Shown here: in pieces, positions 17,464 through 26,230 of the stretch
How the letters are laid out: every line of letters begins with the position of its first letter
Numbering within the stretch: the first letter of the stretch is position 1
Assembly (NCBI GenBank): GCA_001512965.1
Contig: LFRW01000022.1
Location: forward strand, 1 to 62,108
Length of the DNA stretch: 62,108 nt
DNA from: Methanomicrobia archaeon DTU008
GTDB taxonomy: Archaea; Thermoplasmatota; Thermoplasmata; Methanomassiliicoccales; Methanomassiliicoccaceae
Direction of reading: 5' to 3'
Translations under genes and position numbers: made by a program
Notes under the pieces: model-generated
What the model saw: only the letters and a program-made list of their open reading frames with translations
Told to the model about the DNA's origin: nothing
Databases searched by the model: none

Positions 17464-19446
17464 TTAGATCACGCCTCCCACGTAGAAGAGGAGGATGACG
17501 ATTAGCGACACCCCCGCCACTATGACCGCCGCGTAGGACTGGACAAAGCCGGTCTGGCCCCTTCTGAGGAAGCCTCCAGCCCTTATCAAGCCAGCGCTTA
17601 TGCCGTTGATCAGCCCATCTATGATCCTGCGGTCGATGAAGTCGACCACCTTGGAGATGCCATAGATGACCTTCAGGCCGAACCAGTCGTAGGCCTTGGT
17701 GAACCCATAGCGAGCCAGCAGGACATTTGACATGGCTTTGCGGGCCGGGGTAGCCGTGAACACGGCAGGGTTAATCGTTCCTTTGTAGTAGACCAGGTAC
17801 GCGAGACCGATGCCCAGCACGGCTGCCAGGATGGATGCGTAGGTCAAGATGTTGGTGAACACGGCGACCAGTAGGTCTACGGCGCTCGCCTCGTGCGGGA
17901 CGAAACCCTCGAGCCCTGGCACAAGCACGGATTCGAAGCCCATCAGGAATGCGAATCCGGAGCCGAATGCAAGAACCGCAAGGATAGCAAGCGGAACCCA
18001 CATGACCTTTGGAGCCTCATGGGCATGATCGTAGGTATGCTGGTCCCTGGGCTTTCCTGCGAAGGTTAGGAACCACAGGCGGAACATGTAGAACGCCGTC
18101 AAGAACGCCGTGATCAGGCCAAAGGCGTACAGCAGGATGAACAATCCGTTATACTGGATGCCTTCGAACGCTGCCTCCAGCACCAGGTCCTTCGACCAGA
18201 AGCCGCTGAACGGAGGAATGCCGGCGATGGAGATACAGCCAATGAGCATGACCAGCGAGGTTATCTTCAACTTCTTTGACAGCCCGCCCATTAGCCGCAT
18301 GTCCTCCGTATGCGCAGCGTGGATGACCGCGCCCGCGCTCAGGAAGAGCAGGGCCTTGAAGAAGGCATGGTTCATCAGGTGGAAGGTGCCAGCAGCGTAG
18401 CCGACGTTGAAGTCCGCATGGTAATAGTAGATATACCCGCCAGCGCCCAGAGCCAGGAACATGTAGCCAAGCTGGCTGACGGTGGAGTACGCCAGGACCC
18501 TCTTGATGTTAGTGTTGTTGAGGGCCATGGTTGCGGCGAACAGGGCCGTGAACCCACCGATGAAGGCGATGAACAGCATCGTGTCAGGGGTTTCAACCAT
18601 TACAGGATAGGACCTTGCGACCAGGTATACACCGGCCTTGACCATCGTGGCAGCGTGAATGAGCGCCGATACTGTGGTCGGACCTTCCATGGCATCGGGA
18701 AGCCAGTCGTGCAGGGGGAATTGCGCGGACTTTCCTATGGCACCTCCAAAGATCATCAAAGTGCCGAAGGTGAGAAGCGCATCACCGCCTACGAAGGCGT
18801 CGACGTTGTTGAAGATGTGCGTGTAGTCAAGGTTGCCCTGGAAACCTATGAAGAAGACGAACAGCCCGATCATGAACATGATGTCGCCGATACGGGTCAC
18901 AAGGAACGCCTTCTTGGCGGCGGAAGCAGCCGAGGGCCGGGTGTTCCAGAAGCCGATGAGCAGGTAGGAGCAAAGACCCACCAGTTCCCAGAAGATGAAC
19001 ATCTGTAGGAAGTTGGAGGCAAGCACCAGGCCTAGCATCACGCTGATGAACAGGGAGATGACGGCATAGTAGCGCCTCTTCTTCTCTCCCTCTTCATGCA
19101 TGTAACCGAGCGAGTAGATCACCACAAGGGTCGAGATGAAGGCGACCACGATGAGCATCAGCGCGGATAGGTTGTCGATATAGATGCCCATGTTGAAGGT
19201 GAAGTTGAACTCACCGCTCTGCACAACCAGCCATTCCAAGGACTGTACGAATGGCGTCCCATCCCCTGTCGTCAAGGCCTCAAAGGCCACGGCAAGGGCG
19301 AGGACGAGGGAGATGGCCGTCATAAGGATGGCCACCGGGGCGCCGCCCTCCCATTTCTTGAACAGCCGGTTGCCCAAGAATCCTATCACCACGAAGGCGA
19401 TCAAGGGGAATATCGGGATCAACCAGGCATACTCTGCAAATGCCAT
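17464..19446 (-). CDS. fpoL: Fpo complex subunit L
   Basis: A 660-residue antiporter-like subunit (NuoL family), the largest pump, with Glu in FIFWELVGLCSYLLIGFW and Lys in HAATMVKAGVYLVARS. The C-terminal extension, predicted as the long lateral helix plus a last transmembrane segment, is present (IIDGLINGISAGLIRAGGFLRRG, then a hydrophobic end). The ATG at 19446 is chosen because GAGGTGG lies about 8 nt upstream; a GTG three codons earlier would overlap fpoK. Confidence 0.93.
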   Translation of the reverse strand: MAFAEYAWLIPIFPLIAFVVIGFLGNRLFKKWEGGAPVAILMTAISLVLALAVAFEALTTGDGTPFVQSLEWLVVQSGEFNFTFNMGIYIDNLSALMLIVVAFISTLVVIYSLGYMHEEGEKKRRYYAVISLFISVMLGLVLASNFLQMFIFWELVGLCSYLLIGFWNTRPSAASAAKKAFLVTRIGDIMFMIGLFVFFIGFQGNLDYTHIFNNVDAFVGGDALLTFGTLMIFGGAIGKSAQFPLHDWLPDAMEGPTTVSALIHAATMVKAGVYLVARSYPVMVETPDTMLFIAFIGGFTALFAATMALNNTNIKRVLAYSTVSQLGYMFLALGAGGYIYYYHADFNVGYAAGTFHLMNHAFFKALLFLSAGAVIHAAHTEDMRLMGGLSKKLKITSLVMLIGCISIAGIPPFSGFWSKDLVLEAAFEGIQYNGLFILLYAFGLITAFLTAFYMFRLWFLTFAGKPRDQHTYDHAHEAPKVMWVPLAILAVLAFGSGFAFLMGFESVLVPGLEGFVPHEASAVDLLVAVFTNILTYASILAAVLGIGLAYLVYYKGTINPAVFTATPARKAMSNVLLARYGFTKAYDWFGLKVIYGISKVVDFIDRRIIDGLINGISAGLIRAGGFLRRGQTGFVQSYAAVIVAGVSLIVILLFYVGGVI

Positions 19447-19448
19447 TT

Positions 19449-19751
19449 TTACCACCTCAGCAGATTGATCTTGTTAAGACTGATGGTGTCTCTGGTCTTG
19501 TACAGGTTCATGATGATGGCCAGACCGACCGCTACCTCCGCTGCAGCTATGGCGATTGATACCAGGGCGAAGATCGCTCCGTTCAAGCTGCCATAGAACG
19601 CGGAGAAGGCCACGAAATTGATGTTGGCCGCGTTCAGCATGACCTCGACGCTCATCAGGACCACTATGGCGTTCTTCTTGGTCAATACGCCAAGCGCTCC
19701 GATGACGAAGAGAATGCCCGAGAGGGCAAGGAAGTACTCTATCGGGATCAT
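19449..19751 (-). CDS. fpoK: Fpo complex subunit K
   Basis: A 100-residue membrane protein of the NuoK family with three hydrophobic segments. The conserved acidic residues inside the membrane are seen in VLMSVEVMLNAANINF and AIAAAEVAVGLAI. It overlaps the fpoJ2 stop (ATGA) and has a strong AGGAGGAGG site just before it. It forms part of the membrane arm linking the quinone/phenazine module to the pumps. Confidence 0.93.
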   Translation of the reverse strand: MIPIEYFLALSGILFVIGALGVLTKKNAIVVLMSVEVMLNAANINFVAFSAFYGSLNGAIFALVSIAIAAAEVAVGLAIIMNLYKTRDTISLNKINLLRW

Positions 19752-19993
19752 TTTTCTTCCTCCTCCTGGGCGATGAAAACGCCCCCAATCAGGGCTACGA
19801 ACAGCACGAAGCTGACCATCAGGACGGCTATGCCATAGGTGTTGAACATCGTGACACCTAGCTGAAAGTTGTCAGTATCTGCAAGCTCGCCTGCGGGCCA
19901 CTGCGTCATGAGCATGGAGCCCATCACGACTCCGATGAACAACACAGCTGCGACACCAGCGGCAAATTTGCCCCCTCTCCCGCGCTTATTCAT
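19748..19993 (-). CDS. fpoJ: Fpo subunit J, C-terminal part as a separate protein
   Basis: An 81-residue membrane protein with two hydrophobic segments (FAAGVAAVLFIGVVMGSML and YGIAVLMVSFVLFVALIGG). The latter matches the last helix of NuoJ-type proteins. It follows the gene for the first half of FpoJ, overlapping it by 8 nt. The split of J into two genes is known from other archaeal Fpo operons. The acidic EEEEK end is unremarkable. Confidence 0.85.
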   Translation of the reverse strand: MNKRGRGGKFAAGVAAVLFIGVVMGSMLMTQWPAGELADTDNFQLGVTMFNTYGIAVLMVSFVLFVALIGGVFIAQEEEEK

Positions 19994-20270
19994 AGCGATC
20001 GCCTCCTAGCAGACGGCGCTTGGTGAGCATGATACCGAACAGCATCAGCACCGACACCGCTCCTACGTAGATCAGGATCTGTATGATGCCCAGATACTCG
20101 GAGCCGAGAAGGATGTAGGTCGCCCCTACTCCCACGAACACCAACGACAGCCACATGACGCTGCGAACGATCTCCTTGCTCCAAATTACGGCAAGGGCAG
20201 CGATGATGGTTATGGCTGCGATGAGCAGGAACACCACAAGGTCCCATTCAACGGACCAGACAACAGCCAT
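19986..20270 (-). CDS. fpoJ: Fpo subunit J, N-terminal part
   Basis: A 94-residue membrane protein with three hydrophobic segments, including SLVFVGVGATYILLGSEYLG and IIQILIYVGAVSVLMLFGIML, the pi-bulge-type helix of NuoJ. The ATG at 20270 shares a base with the fpoI stop (TAATG). Together with the downstream 81-residue gene it makes the equivalent of one NuoJ. Confidence 0.88.
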   Translation of the reverse strand: MAVVWSVEWDLVVFLLIAAITIIAALAVIWSKEIVRSVMWLSLVFVGVGATYILLGSEYLGIIQILIYVGAVSVLMLFGIMLTKRRLLGGDRYE

Positions 20271-21022
20271 TACAATACCTCCTTCATGATCAGGGCATCC
20301 TTGGGGCATACCTCAAGGCACGTCTCGCAGGAAACGCACTTCTCGGAATCGAACACCGGCCTCTTGATGGGCCTGCCTTTCTCATTGACCCCGACCTCCA
20401 CCATCTTGACGGCGTCGACGGGGCAATCCTTTGCGCACCTGGAGCAGCCAATGCACTTCTTGTCCTCAACCTCTGGGATGTCCTTGTGTTCGATCCTACG
20501 GCTGGGCGTGGTCTTCTTACCCACCTCGGAGGGTAGCACCTCTTCGATGTGAACCTCATAACCAGGCTTCCATTCATGCTGGAGCTTGTATGGATCAAAG
20601 ATGGCTTCCTCACGAGTGTAGGTGGCCAGCTCATAGTCGGGAGTGACGATCATTGCATCGGTAGGGCAGTACTCGGCGCAATAGCCGCACATCATGCACC
20701 TGCCAACGTTCACACGAGGGCGTTTGACCTTCTTGACGGGCTCTCCCTCGTTCTTTTTAAGGTCATCCACCTCCACCAGGTCTATGCAACGGTTCGGACA
20801 TATGCGCATGCATATCCCGCACCCGATGCACTTGTCGAAGATGAGCCCTGGGCGCCCTCTGAACGCGTCGGGAAGAACCAACTTCTCCCAGGGATACAAT
20901 ACGGTCTGGGGGCGATTGACGCAGGCCTTGATGAACTGCTTCATGGTTATGTACATCGGCCTGAGGATGAAACCGGACAGCCCCAGCTCTTTTTCCTTTC
21001 TTGTCTGTTGCTTATCTGCCAT
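20270..21022 (-). CDS. fpoI: Fpo subunit I with four 4Fe-4S cluster motifs
   Basis: A 250-residue ferredoxin-like subunit. Four cluster motifs are readable: CIGCGICMRICP, CMMCGYCAEYCP, CIGCSRCAKDCP and CVSCETCLEVCP. Standard FpoI/NuoI has only the first two, so the C-terminal half is a second dicluster ferredoxin domain fused on. Since no FpoF (F420H2-oxidising) gene is in the operon, the extra domain could take electrons from ferredoxin or another donor. The ATG at 21022 follows directly from the fpoH stop (TAATG). A longer frame upstream runs into fpoH and is rejected. Confidence 0.92.
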   Translation of the reverse strand: MADKQQTRKEKELGLSGFILRPMYITMKQFIKACVNRPQTVLYPWEKLVLPDAFRGRPGLIFDKCIGCGICMRICPNRCIDLVEVDDLKKNEGEPVKKVKRPRVNVGRCMMCGYCAEYCPTDAMIVTPDYELATYTREEAIFDPYKLQHEWKPGYEVHIEEVLPSEVGKKTTPSRRIEHKDIPEVEDKKCIGCSRCAKDCPVDAVKMVEVGVNEKGRPIKRPVFDSEKCVSCETCLEVCPKDALIMKEVL

Positions 21023-22110
21023 TAGAACCACCCCATCGACTTGAAGAAGACCGCGATGAAGAGGTTGATCGCTGCCAGTGGAAGCAATCTCTTCCAGCAG
21101 ATGTTGAGGATCTGGTCGGTCCTGACACGGGGCAGTGCGGCCCTCGCCCAAATGAATATTGTGAATACTAACAGTACCTTGAGCAAGAACCACAATCCTG
21201 CAGGTATGAATTCTGGGAGCAGGCCGTCCCATCCACCAAGGAACAGAAGCGCTATCAGGGAGGAGCCCACGAATGCACGTGCATACTCGGACATCATGAT
21301 CAGTCCGAATCTCATTCCACCGTACTCGGTTCCCCATCCCTCAACCAGCTCGGCCTCGGCTTCGGGAAGGTCGAAGGGGACCCTCTCGATCTCTGAGATC
21401 ATTGAGATCAGGAAGACGAAGAAACCGATGATCAGCGGAATGATCAACCAGAGGTTCTCCTGCTGATATGTCACGATCTCCATTAGGCTCATGCTGCCGG
21501 TTAGCACGACGACGCTCGCCACGGACAGGAGCATGGGCACTTCATATGCGCAGGTCTGTGCGGCCGCCCTCATACCTCCGATGAGAGTGTACTTGTTGTT
21601 AGACGCCCAACCACCCAGCAGCACCGCGAAGGGTATAACCCCGAACAATGCCAGTGTAAGTATGAGGCTGAGGCTGGAGTTGGACATATAGAATCCCTGG
21701 CTGTACGGTATGGTCACGAACATGGCCATGGACACACCGATGATGAGGATTGGTGCCAGAGGATAGATGAGACGGTCCGCGGCATTCGGTACGATATACT
21801 CCTTGACCAAGACCTTGAACGCATCAGCAAAGTTCTGGAAGAGACCGAACGGCCCAACCTGGGTACCGACACGGTCCATGAACCTGCCGAGCATCTTTCG
21901 CTCTTGCCAAATGAGTGTGATCGATACCAACATGCCTACTATCAATATGATCAACGCCACCACGAGGATGGTGACGATGTTCAATACGCCTGGGCTGCCT
22001 AGCCATTCCGCCAGTGCATATATGTGGAGCCAATTCAGGATGGTCCCGATGACGTCCACCATCAGCCAGTGGACCAGGCCGCCCACTAATCCCCAAAGAT
22101 CAAGATACAT
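21022..22110 (-). CDS. fpoH: Fpo complex subunit H
   Basis: A 362-residue membrane subunit of the NuoH family with about eight to nine hydrophobic segments. The conserved acidic loop facing the electron acceptor is seen in EIERVPFDLPEAEAELVEGW. The ATG at 22110 is preferred, with GGTGATC before it; a GTG at 22119 overlapping the fpoD stop is an alternative. It anchors the hydrophilic arm and shapes the acceptor pocket, expected here to take methanophenazine or another membrane carrier. Confidence 0.93.
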   Translation of the reverse strand: MYLDLWGLVGGLVHWLMVDVIGTILNWLHIYALAEWLGSPGVLNIVTILVVALIILIVGMLVSITLIWQERKMLGRFMDRVGTQVGPFGLFQNFADAFKVLVKEYIVPNAADRLIYPLAPILIIGVSMAMFVTIPYSQGFYMSNSSLSLILTLALFGVIPFAVLLGGWASNNKYTLIGGMRAAAQTCAYEVPMLLSVASVVVLTGSMSLMEIVTYQQENLWLIIPLIIGFFVFLISMISEIERVPFDLPEAEAELVEGWGTEYGGMRFGLIMMSEYARAFVGSSLIALLFLGGWDGLLPEFIPAGLWFLLKVLLVFTIFIWARAALPRVRTDQILNICWKRLLPLAAINLFIAVFFKSMGWF

Positions 22111-22115
22111 GGTGA

Positions 22116-23201
22116 TCACCGATCCGTTTCGCCCATGCAGACGTCAAGCATCCCCAAGATCGAAGGGACATCAGCGATCTTGGAGCCCTTAAGGAGCTGA
22201 GGCGTAGCAGAAAGTATCACGAACAGTGGGCTCCTGACCGACAGACGATAGGGCTTGTCGGTGCCATCCCCCACCAAATACATCAGACTCTCTCCTCTCG
22301 GGTCCTCCATCCTCGCAATTGCTGTTCCAACCGGTGCAGCACGCGGCGGCTTGACTCTTATCGGTCCCGACTTGGGCATCTTCTTCAGGATGTCCCTCAC
22401 TATGTTGACTGATTCCTGCATCTCCATCATGCGTACCCTGTAACGTGCCCAAGTATCGCAGGCATCGTGGGTGCACATTTGCCAATCGAGTTCGTCGTAG
22501 ACCTCGTAAGGATCGTTGTGGCGTATGTCATACTTCACGCCGCTCGCCCTCAGGACAGGGCCAGTGATACCAGCGTTGATGGCGTCCTTAGCAGACATGT
22601 AGCCAAGGCCTTCCATCCTCATGCGGAACAACTTGCTCTTGTCGATCAGCATGTCGTATTCCTTAAGCCGCTTCTCGAAGTAATCGAGGGTCCTTTCGAG
22701 GTCCCTTACCCAATTCTCCGGAGCATCGTTCCTGACCCCGCCTATACGGCAGTAGTTATAGGTCATCCTGGCTCCGCAGAGGGATGTGAACAGATCCAGG
22801 AACAGCTCCCTATCCCTCGTGGCGTAGAGGAAGACCGTAAGGTTACCAAGGTCAGTGCCTATGGCAGCAAGCCACATCAGATGGCTGCCTATTCTCTGGA
22901 GCTCATCGGACATGGCCCGGATGTACTTGGCCCTTTCCGGCACCTCGATATCCATGAGCTTCTCCACGGTCATACAATAAACATGGCTCCACGTGAACGA
23001 GGAACCGTAGCAAAGCCGGTCGGCCATGGGGATGATCTGAGGGTAAGTACGGTTCTCGACCATCTTCTCCCAGCCGCGGTGCAGGTACCCGATGACGGGC
23101 TCAGAATCCACGATGGTCTCGCCATCGACCTTGACCCTCATATTCCACAACCCGTGGGTCATGGGGTGCTGAGGGCCCATGTTGATCCACATCTCTGCCA
23201 T
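22116..23201 (-). CDS. fpoD: Fpo complex subunit D
   Basis: A 361-residue hydrophilic subunit of the NuoD/49-kDa family, related to hydrogenase large subunits but without their nickel-binding cysteines. The N-terminal loop that forms the acceptor pocket is visible as NMGPQHPMTHG. An AAGGAGGGC ribosome site precedes the ATG. It pairs with FpoB around the last iron-sulfur cluster. Confidence 0.93.
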   Translation of the reverse strand: MAEMWINMGPQHPMTHGLWNMRVKVDGETIVDSEPVIGYLHRGWEKMVENRTYPQIIPMADRLCYGSSFTWSHVYCMTVEKLMDIEVPERAKYIRAMSDELQRIGSHLMWLAAIGTDLGNLTVFLYATRDRELFLDLFTSLCGARMTYNYCRIGGVRNDAPENWVRDLERTLDYFEKRLKEYDMLIDKSKLFRMRMEGLGYMSAKDAINAGITGPVLRASGVKYDIRHNDPYEVYDELDWQMCTHDACDTWARYRVRMMEMQESVNIVRDILKKMPKSGPIRVKPPRAAPVGTAIARMEDPRGESLMYLVGDGTDKPYRLSVRSPLFVILSATPQLLKGSKIADVPSILGMLDVCMGETDR

Positions 23202-23202
23202 T

Positions 23203-23664
23203 TCAAAGCCCTCCTTCGGAGCAGTCCTTCCTCATCGGGAAGAACTTGTAATCCTCTGGAAGCAAGAGTCTCTTCAGATTGGGATGACCTTTGAAGATGA
23301 TACCGAACATGTCATAGGTCTCCCTCTCATGCCAGTTGGCTCCTCCCCAGAGCGGGGTCACCGAGTCAACAACAGGCTCGTCGTGAGGCAGGTCGACAAC
23401 GATTTCCAGAGTGATATTGCTCTCGTACGATGTAATATGATAAACCGTTTGGAACTTGTCGCATCTGTCCACACCGCTAACCAGGCTGCAGTGGCAAAAT
23501 CCTAGCTCATCTTTCAAGAGCTTGCACAGATTGAACAGGATCGACCGGTCAGCAGTCATGTAGAGGCGGCGAGCTTCCATCCTTGCGTCATCGAAGACGA
23601 CATCGGGGAAGGCCTGCGAGACTTTGTCCCGTACCTGTTCAACAGAATAAGTGACGTTTTCCAC
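23203..23664 (-). CDS. fpoC: Fpo complex subunit C
   Basis: A 153-residue protein of the NuoC/30-kDa family with the family end signature [21 protein letters not shown] then LLPEDY. It begins with GTG at 23664, preceded by GAGGTGGG. It is a structural subunit of the hydrophilic arm, standard in length for the archaeal forms. Confidence 0.92.
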   Translation of the reverse strand: MENVTYSVEQVRDKVSQAFPDVVFDDARMEARRLYMTADRSILFNLCKLLKDELGFCHCSLVSGVDRCDKFQTVYHITSYESNITLEIVVDLPHDEPVVDSVTPLWGGANWHERETYDMFGIIFKGHPNLKRLLLPEDYKFFPMRKDCSEGGL

Positions 23665-23673
23665 TTTCCCACC

Positions 23674-24237
23674 TCAGTCCTGAAGGAACTCGCCTACCTT
23701 GGAGTTCTTTAGTTTCTGGTGCAGTTTCAAGAAGCCGTCGATCATGGCCTCTGGGCGAGGTGGGCATCCAGGAATGTAGACGTCCACCGGGATGAAGGTG
23801 TCGACGCCCTGAACGACATTATAAGAGTCATACCAGGGACCACCGGTCATTGCGCATTCGCCCATGGCTATGACCCACTTGGGGTCGGGCATCTCCTCGT
23901 AGAGCCTGCGCAGGGACGGCCGCAGCTTCTTGGAGACCCAGCCGTTCACCAGCAGGACATCGCACTGACGGGGAGAAGAACGGAAGACCATTCCTAGCCT
24001 CTCATTGTCAAAACGTGGGCTTGAACACGCTGCCATCTCAAGGGCGCAACAGGCGATGCCAAAGTGGAGCGGATATATCGAGTTCCTGACTCCGTAGTTG
24101 AAGAAGGGCTGTGCCACCTTGTCAACAGCCTTCTTCACACCAGTTGCCTTTGTGAGTTCACGGATGACACCCTTGGACCAGTCCATGAATTCCTGAGCAC
24201 TCATGGCGACCGCATGAGGTTGCAAGCTTAGATCCAT
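23674..24237 (-). CDS. fpoB: Fpo complex subunit B
   Basis: A 187-residue subunit of the NuoB/PSST family. The four cysteines for the last [4Fe-4S] cluster (N2-type) are present in CCALEMAAC-type context: [17 protein letters not shown] and PGCPPRPEA. It reduces the membrane carrier together with FpoD. The ATG at 24237 follows AAGGAGGATAAG and overlaps the fpoA end by 10 nt. Confidence 0.93.
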   Translation of the reverse strand: MDLSLQPHAVAMSAQEFMDWSKGVIRELTKATGVKKAVDKVAQPFFNYGVRNSIYPLHFGIACCALEMAACSSPRFDNERLGMVFRSSPRQCDVLLVNGWVSKKLRPSLRRLYEEMPDPKWVIAMGECAMTGGPWYDSYNVVQGVDTFIPVDVYIPGCPPRPEAMIDGFLKLHQKLKNSKVGEFLQD

Positions 24238-24587
24238 ATCTTATCCTCCTTCTTCAAGGCATAGAAGGCGCCGACCAACATGAGGCTGAAGAACGCGAGC
24301 ATGATTATCTTTGCTTCCTCGGCAAGAGCATCGAAGTTGAGGGCCCAGATCAATAAAAACACGGTGATGACGTCAAAGACTACGAAAATAATGGCGTACA
24401 TATAGAATTGGAAATGGAATTGGACCTGTGCCTCTCCGATCGGTACCTCGCCGCACTCGTAGGTCTCCCCCTTCAACGCTGTGTGCCTGGTTGGCCTGAA
24501 AAGATCGTTGAGCCAGAAAGCGATGACGGGGATCGCAAGTGCAATCACGATGTAGATTGCTATTGGCAAATAGTCGTCCAAGAGCAT
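24228..24587 (-). CDS. fpoA: Fpo complex subunit A
   Basis: A 119-residue membrane protein of the NuoA family with three hydrophobic segments and the conserved loop [20 protein letters not shown]. It is the first gene of the operon. The ATG at 24587 lies about 26 nt after a clear TATA box, so the transcript is probably leaderless at this end. Confidence 0.92.
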   Translation of the reverse strand: MLLDDYLPIAIYIVIALAIPVIAFWLNDLFRPTRHTALKGETYECGEVPIGEAQVQFHFQFYMYAIIFVVFDVITVFLLIWALNFDALAEEAKIIMLAFFSLMLVGAFYALKKEDKIWI

Positions 24588-24608
24588 TGGAGGGAGAATA
24601 GTTGGCCT

Positions 24609-24618
24609 CTATAAATAC
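24609..24618 (-). promoter_or_regulatory. TATA box of the fpo operon
   Basis: GTATTTATAG on the minus strand, centred about 26 nt before the fpoA ATG, is the only good promoter before the 12 coupled fpo genes. The 200-nt AT-rich gap upstream of it also holds the TATA-like TTTTATAGG (24697-24705) and a GGCTC/GAGCC inverted repeat, not otherwise explained. Confidence 0.65.
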
Positions 24619-24812
24619 GTTGTCTCAATAATTGTTCACTGGCTCCTATGGCCAATATCTTGAAAAGAGCCATGCTAAAGATAAATTATTCTCAATTTTT
24701 ATAGGTCGCTACCATGTGTCATTTTATGGATCGGAGGACCATTCCGCTTTAGAAACGGAGAACGTTAATATCTTCGGAAAGGAGAAAGAGGGGGATGACA
24801 AGAGGGGAGGTC

Positions 24813-25325
24813 ATGAGGATCGCCGTTTTCACCGAAGACCTGTATGAAGATGTGGAGTTCTGGTATCCGTTCTATCGATTGATGGAAGCGGGCCACCAGC
24901 CCGTGGTGATCGGTTCCGGAAAGAAGGATGGGCACTCAGGAAAGCATGGGACCCTGAACAAGGTGGACATGGGCATCGCAGAGGCCCGCGCAGGCTCCTT
25001 CGACGGCGTCATAGTCCCAGGAGGTTATGCGCCAGATCGCATGCGGCTCCATCCAGGGTTCTCGACGTTCGTGAAGGACATCCATGACAGCGACAAGTTG
25101 GTCGCGTCACTCTGCCATGGCCCGTGGATCCTTGCATCGGCTGGCATCCTGAAAGGCAAACGCGTAACCTGCTGGCCATCCCTGAAGGACGACATGATCA
25201 ATGCAGGAGCCGAATACACGGACCAGGAAGTGGTGGTGGATGGGAACATCATAACCTCTCGATGCCCAGACGACCTTCCCGCGTTCATGCGCGAAGTGAT
25301 AAGGTATTTAGAAGGTAAGTCGTAA
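24813..25325 (+). CDS. DJ-1/PfpI-family protein
   Basis: A 170-residue DJ-1/PfpI-like protein. The nucleophile-elbow cysteine lies in ASLCHGPWIL, and the acidic residue that lowers its pKa in TEDLYEDVEF. Family members act as glyoxalases, deglycases or proteases; the exact activity cannot be read off. The ATG at 24813 has GGGGAGG ahead of it; an ATG at 24795 in the same frame is possible. It stands alone, divergent from fpo. Confidence 0.85.
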   Translation: MRIAVFTEDLYEDVEFWYPFYRLMEAGHQPVVIGSGKKDGHSGKHGTLNKVDMGIAEARAGSFDGVIVPGGYAPDRMRLHPGFSTFVKDIHDSDKLVASLCHGPWILASAGILKGKRVTCWPSLKDDMINAGAEYTDQEVVVDGNIITSRCPDDLPAFMREVIRYLEGKS

Positions 25326-25420
25326 GAGCCGCCTCACGACCAGAGAAGAGGACAACTGATTTATCATAACGTGCATTACTGCCATTGTTCAGCGATCACC
25401 GCTCTACATTTGGTGGTACA

Positions 25421-26230
25421 ATGGTCAAGAAGATCGGATTCATAGGCGCGGGCAATATGGCGGAAGCCCTGATGAGGGGAATCATCGAATCCGGTGAGGC
25501 GACCCCTCCCGAGATCATTGCCAGTGAGGTCGTGGACGCACGGCGCGATTATGTCACCAAGACGCTGGAGATCTCCGCGGTTCCTGACAACACCATCGTG
25601 GCCAGGGAATCGAATGTGATCGTCCTCGCCGTCAAGCCCAATGTGGTCGCAGCCGTCCTTGACGAGCTCAGGCCATTTCTTACTGCCGATCACTTGTTGA
25701 TCTCGATCGCAGCCGGGGTCAAGATATCCTATATCGAGTCGCATCTGAACTGGGGTGTAAGGGTCATCCGCGTCATGCCGAACCAGCCTTGCCTGGTCGG
25801 CGCATCCGCATCCGGTTATGCCCTGGGAAAATCGGCGCGAAAGGAGGATCAGGAACTTGTTCAGAGGATCCTCGAATCGGTTGGTGTGGCCTTCGTCATG
25901 GAGGAGAAGCTTCTTGATGCGGTCACAGGCCTTAGCGGGAGCGGACCCGCCTACGTGTACATGATGATAGAGGCGCTCGCTGACGGCGGAGTATTGTGCG
26001 GACTGCCTCGCGACGTCGCCGTCACGCTGGCTGCCCAGACCGTGTTCGGCGCGGCCAAGACGGTACTGGAGACCAAGATGCACCCCGCCTCCCTGAAGGA
26101 CACCGTGGCCTCCCCCGGCGGAACCACCATCGAGGGATTGAGGGTGCTGGAAGAGGGCGGTCTGCGTGGCATCGTGATCGATGCTGTCGAAGCGGCCGCC
26201 AAGAAATCCCAGGAGCTGGGGAAGAGCTGA
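25421..26230 (+). CDS. proC: Pyrroline-5-carboxylate reductase
   Basis: A 269-residue reductase for the last step of proline synthesis. The NADPH site is [12 protein letters not shown] (about residues 5-16). The C-terminal dimer domain has the family signature [24 protein letters not shown] and [10 protein letters not shown]. The ATG at 25421 places the Rossmann site at the N-terminus as is normal. It converges on the radical SAM gene with no gap. Confidence 0.92.
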   Translation: MVKKIGFIGAGNMAEALMRGIIESGEATPPEIIASEVVDARRDYVTKTLEISAVPDNTIVARESNVIVLAVKPNVVAAVLDELRPFLTADHLLISIAAGVKISYIESHLNWGVRVIRVMPNQPCLVGASASGYALGKSARKEDQELVQRILESVGVAFVMEEKLLDAVTGLSGSGPAYVYMMIEALADGGVLCGLPRDVAVTLAAQTVFGAAKTVLETKMHPASLKDTVASPGGTTIEGLRVLEEGGLRGIVIDAVEAAAKKSQELGKS

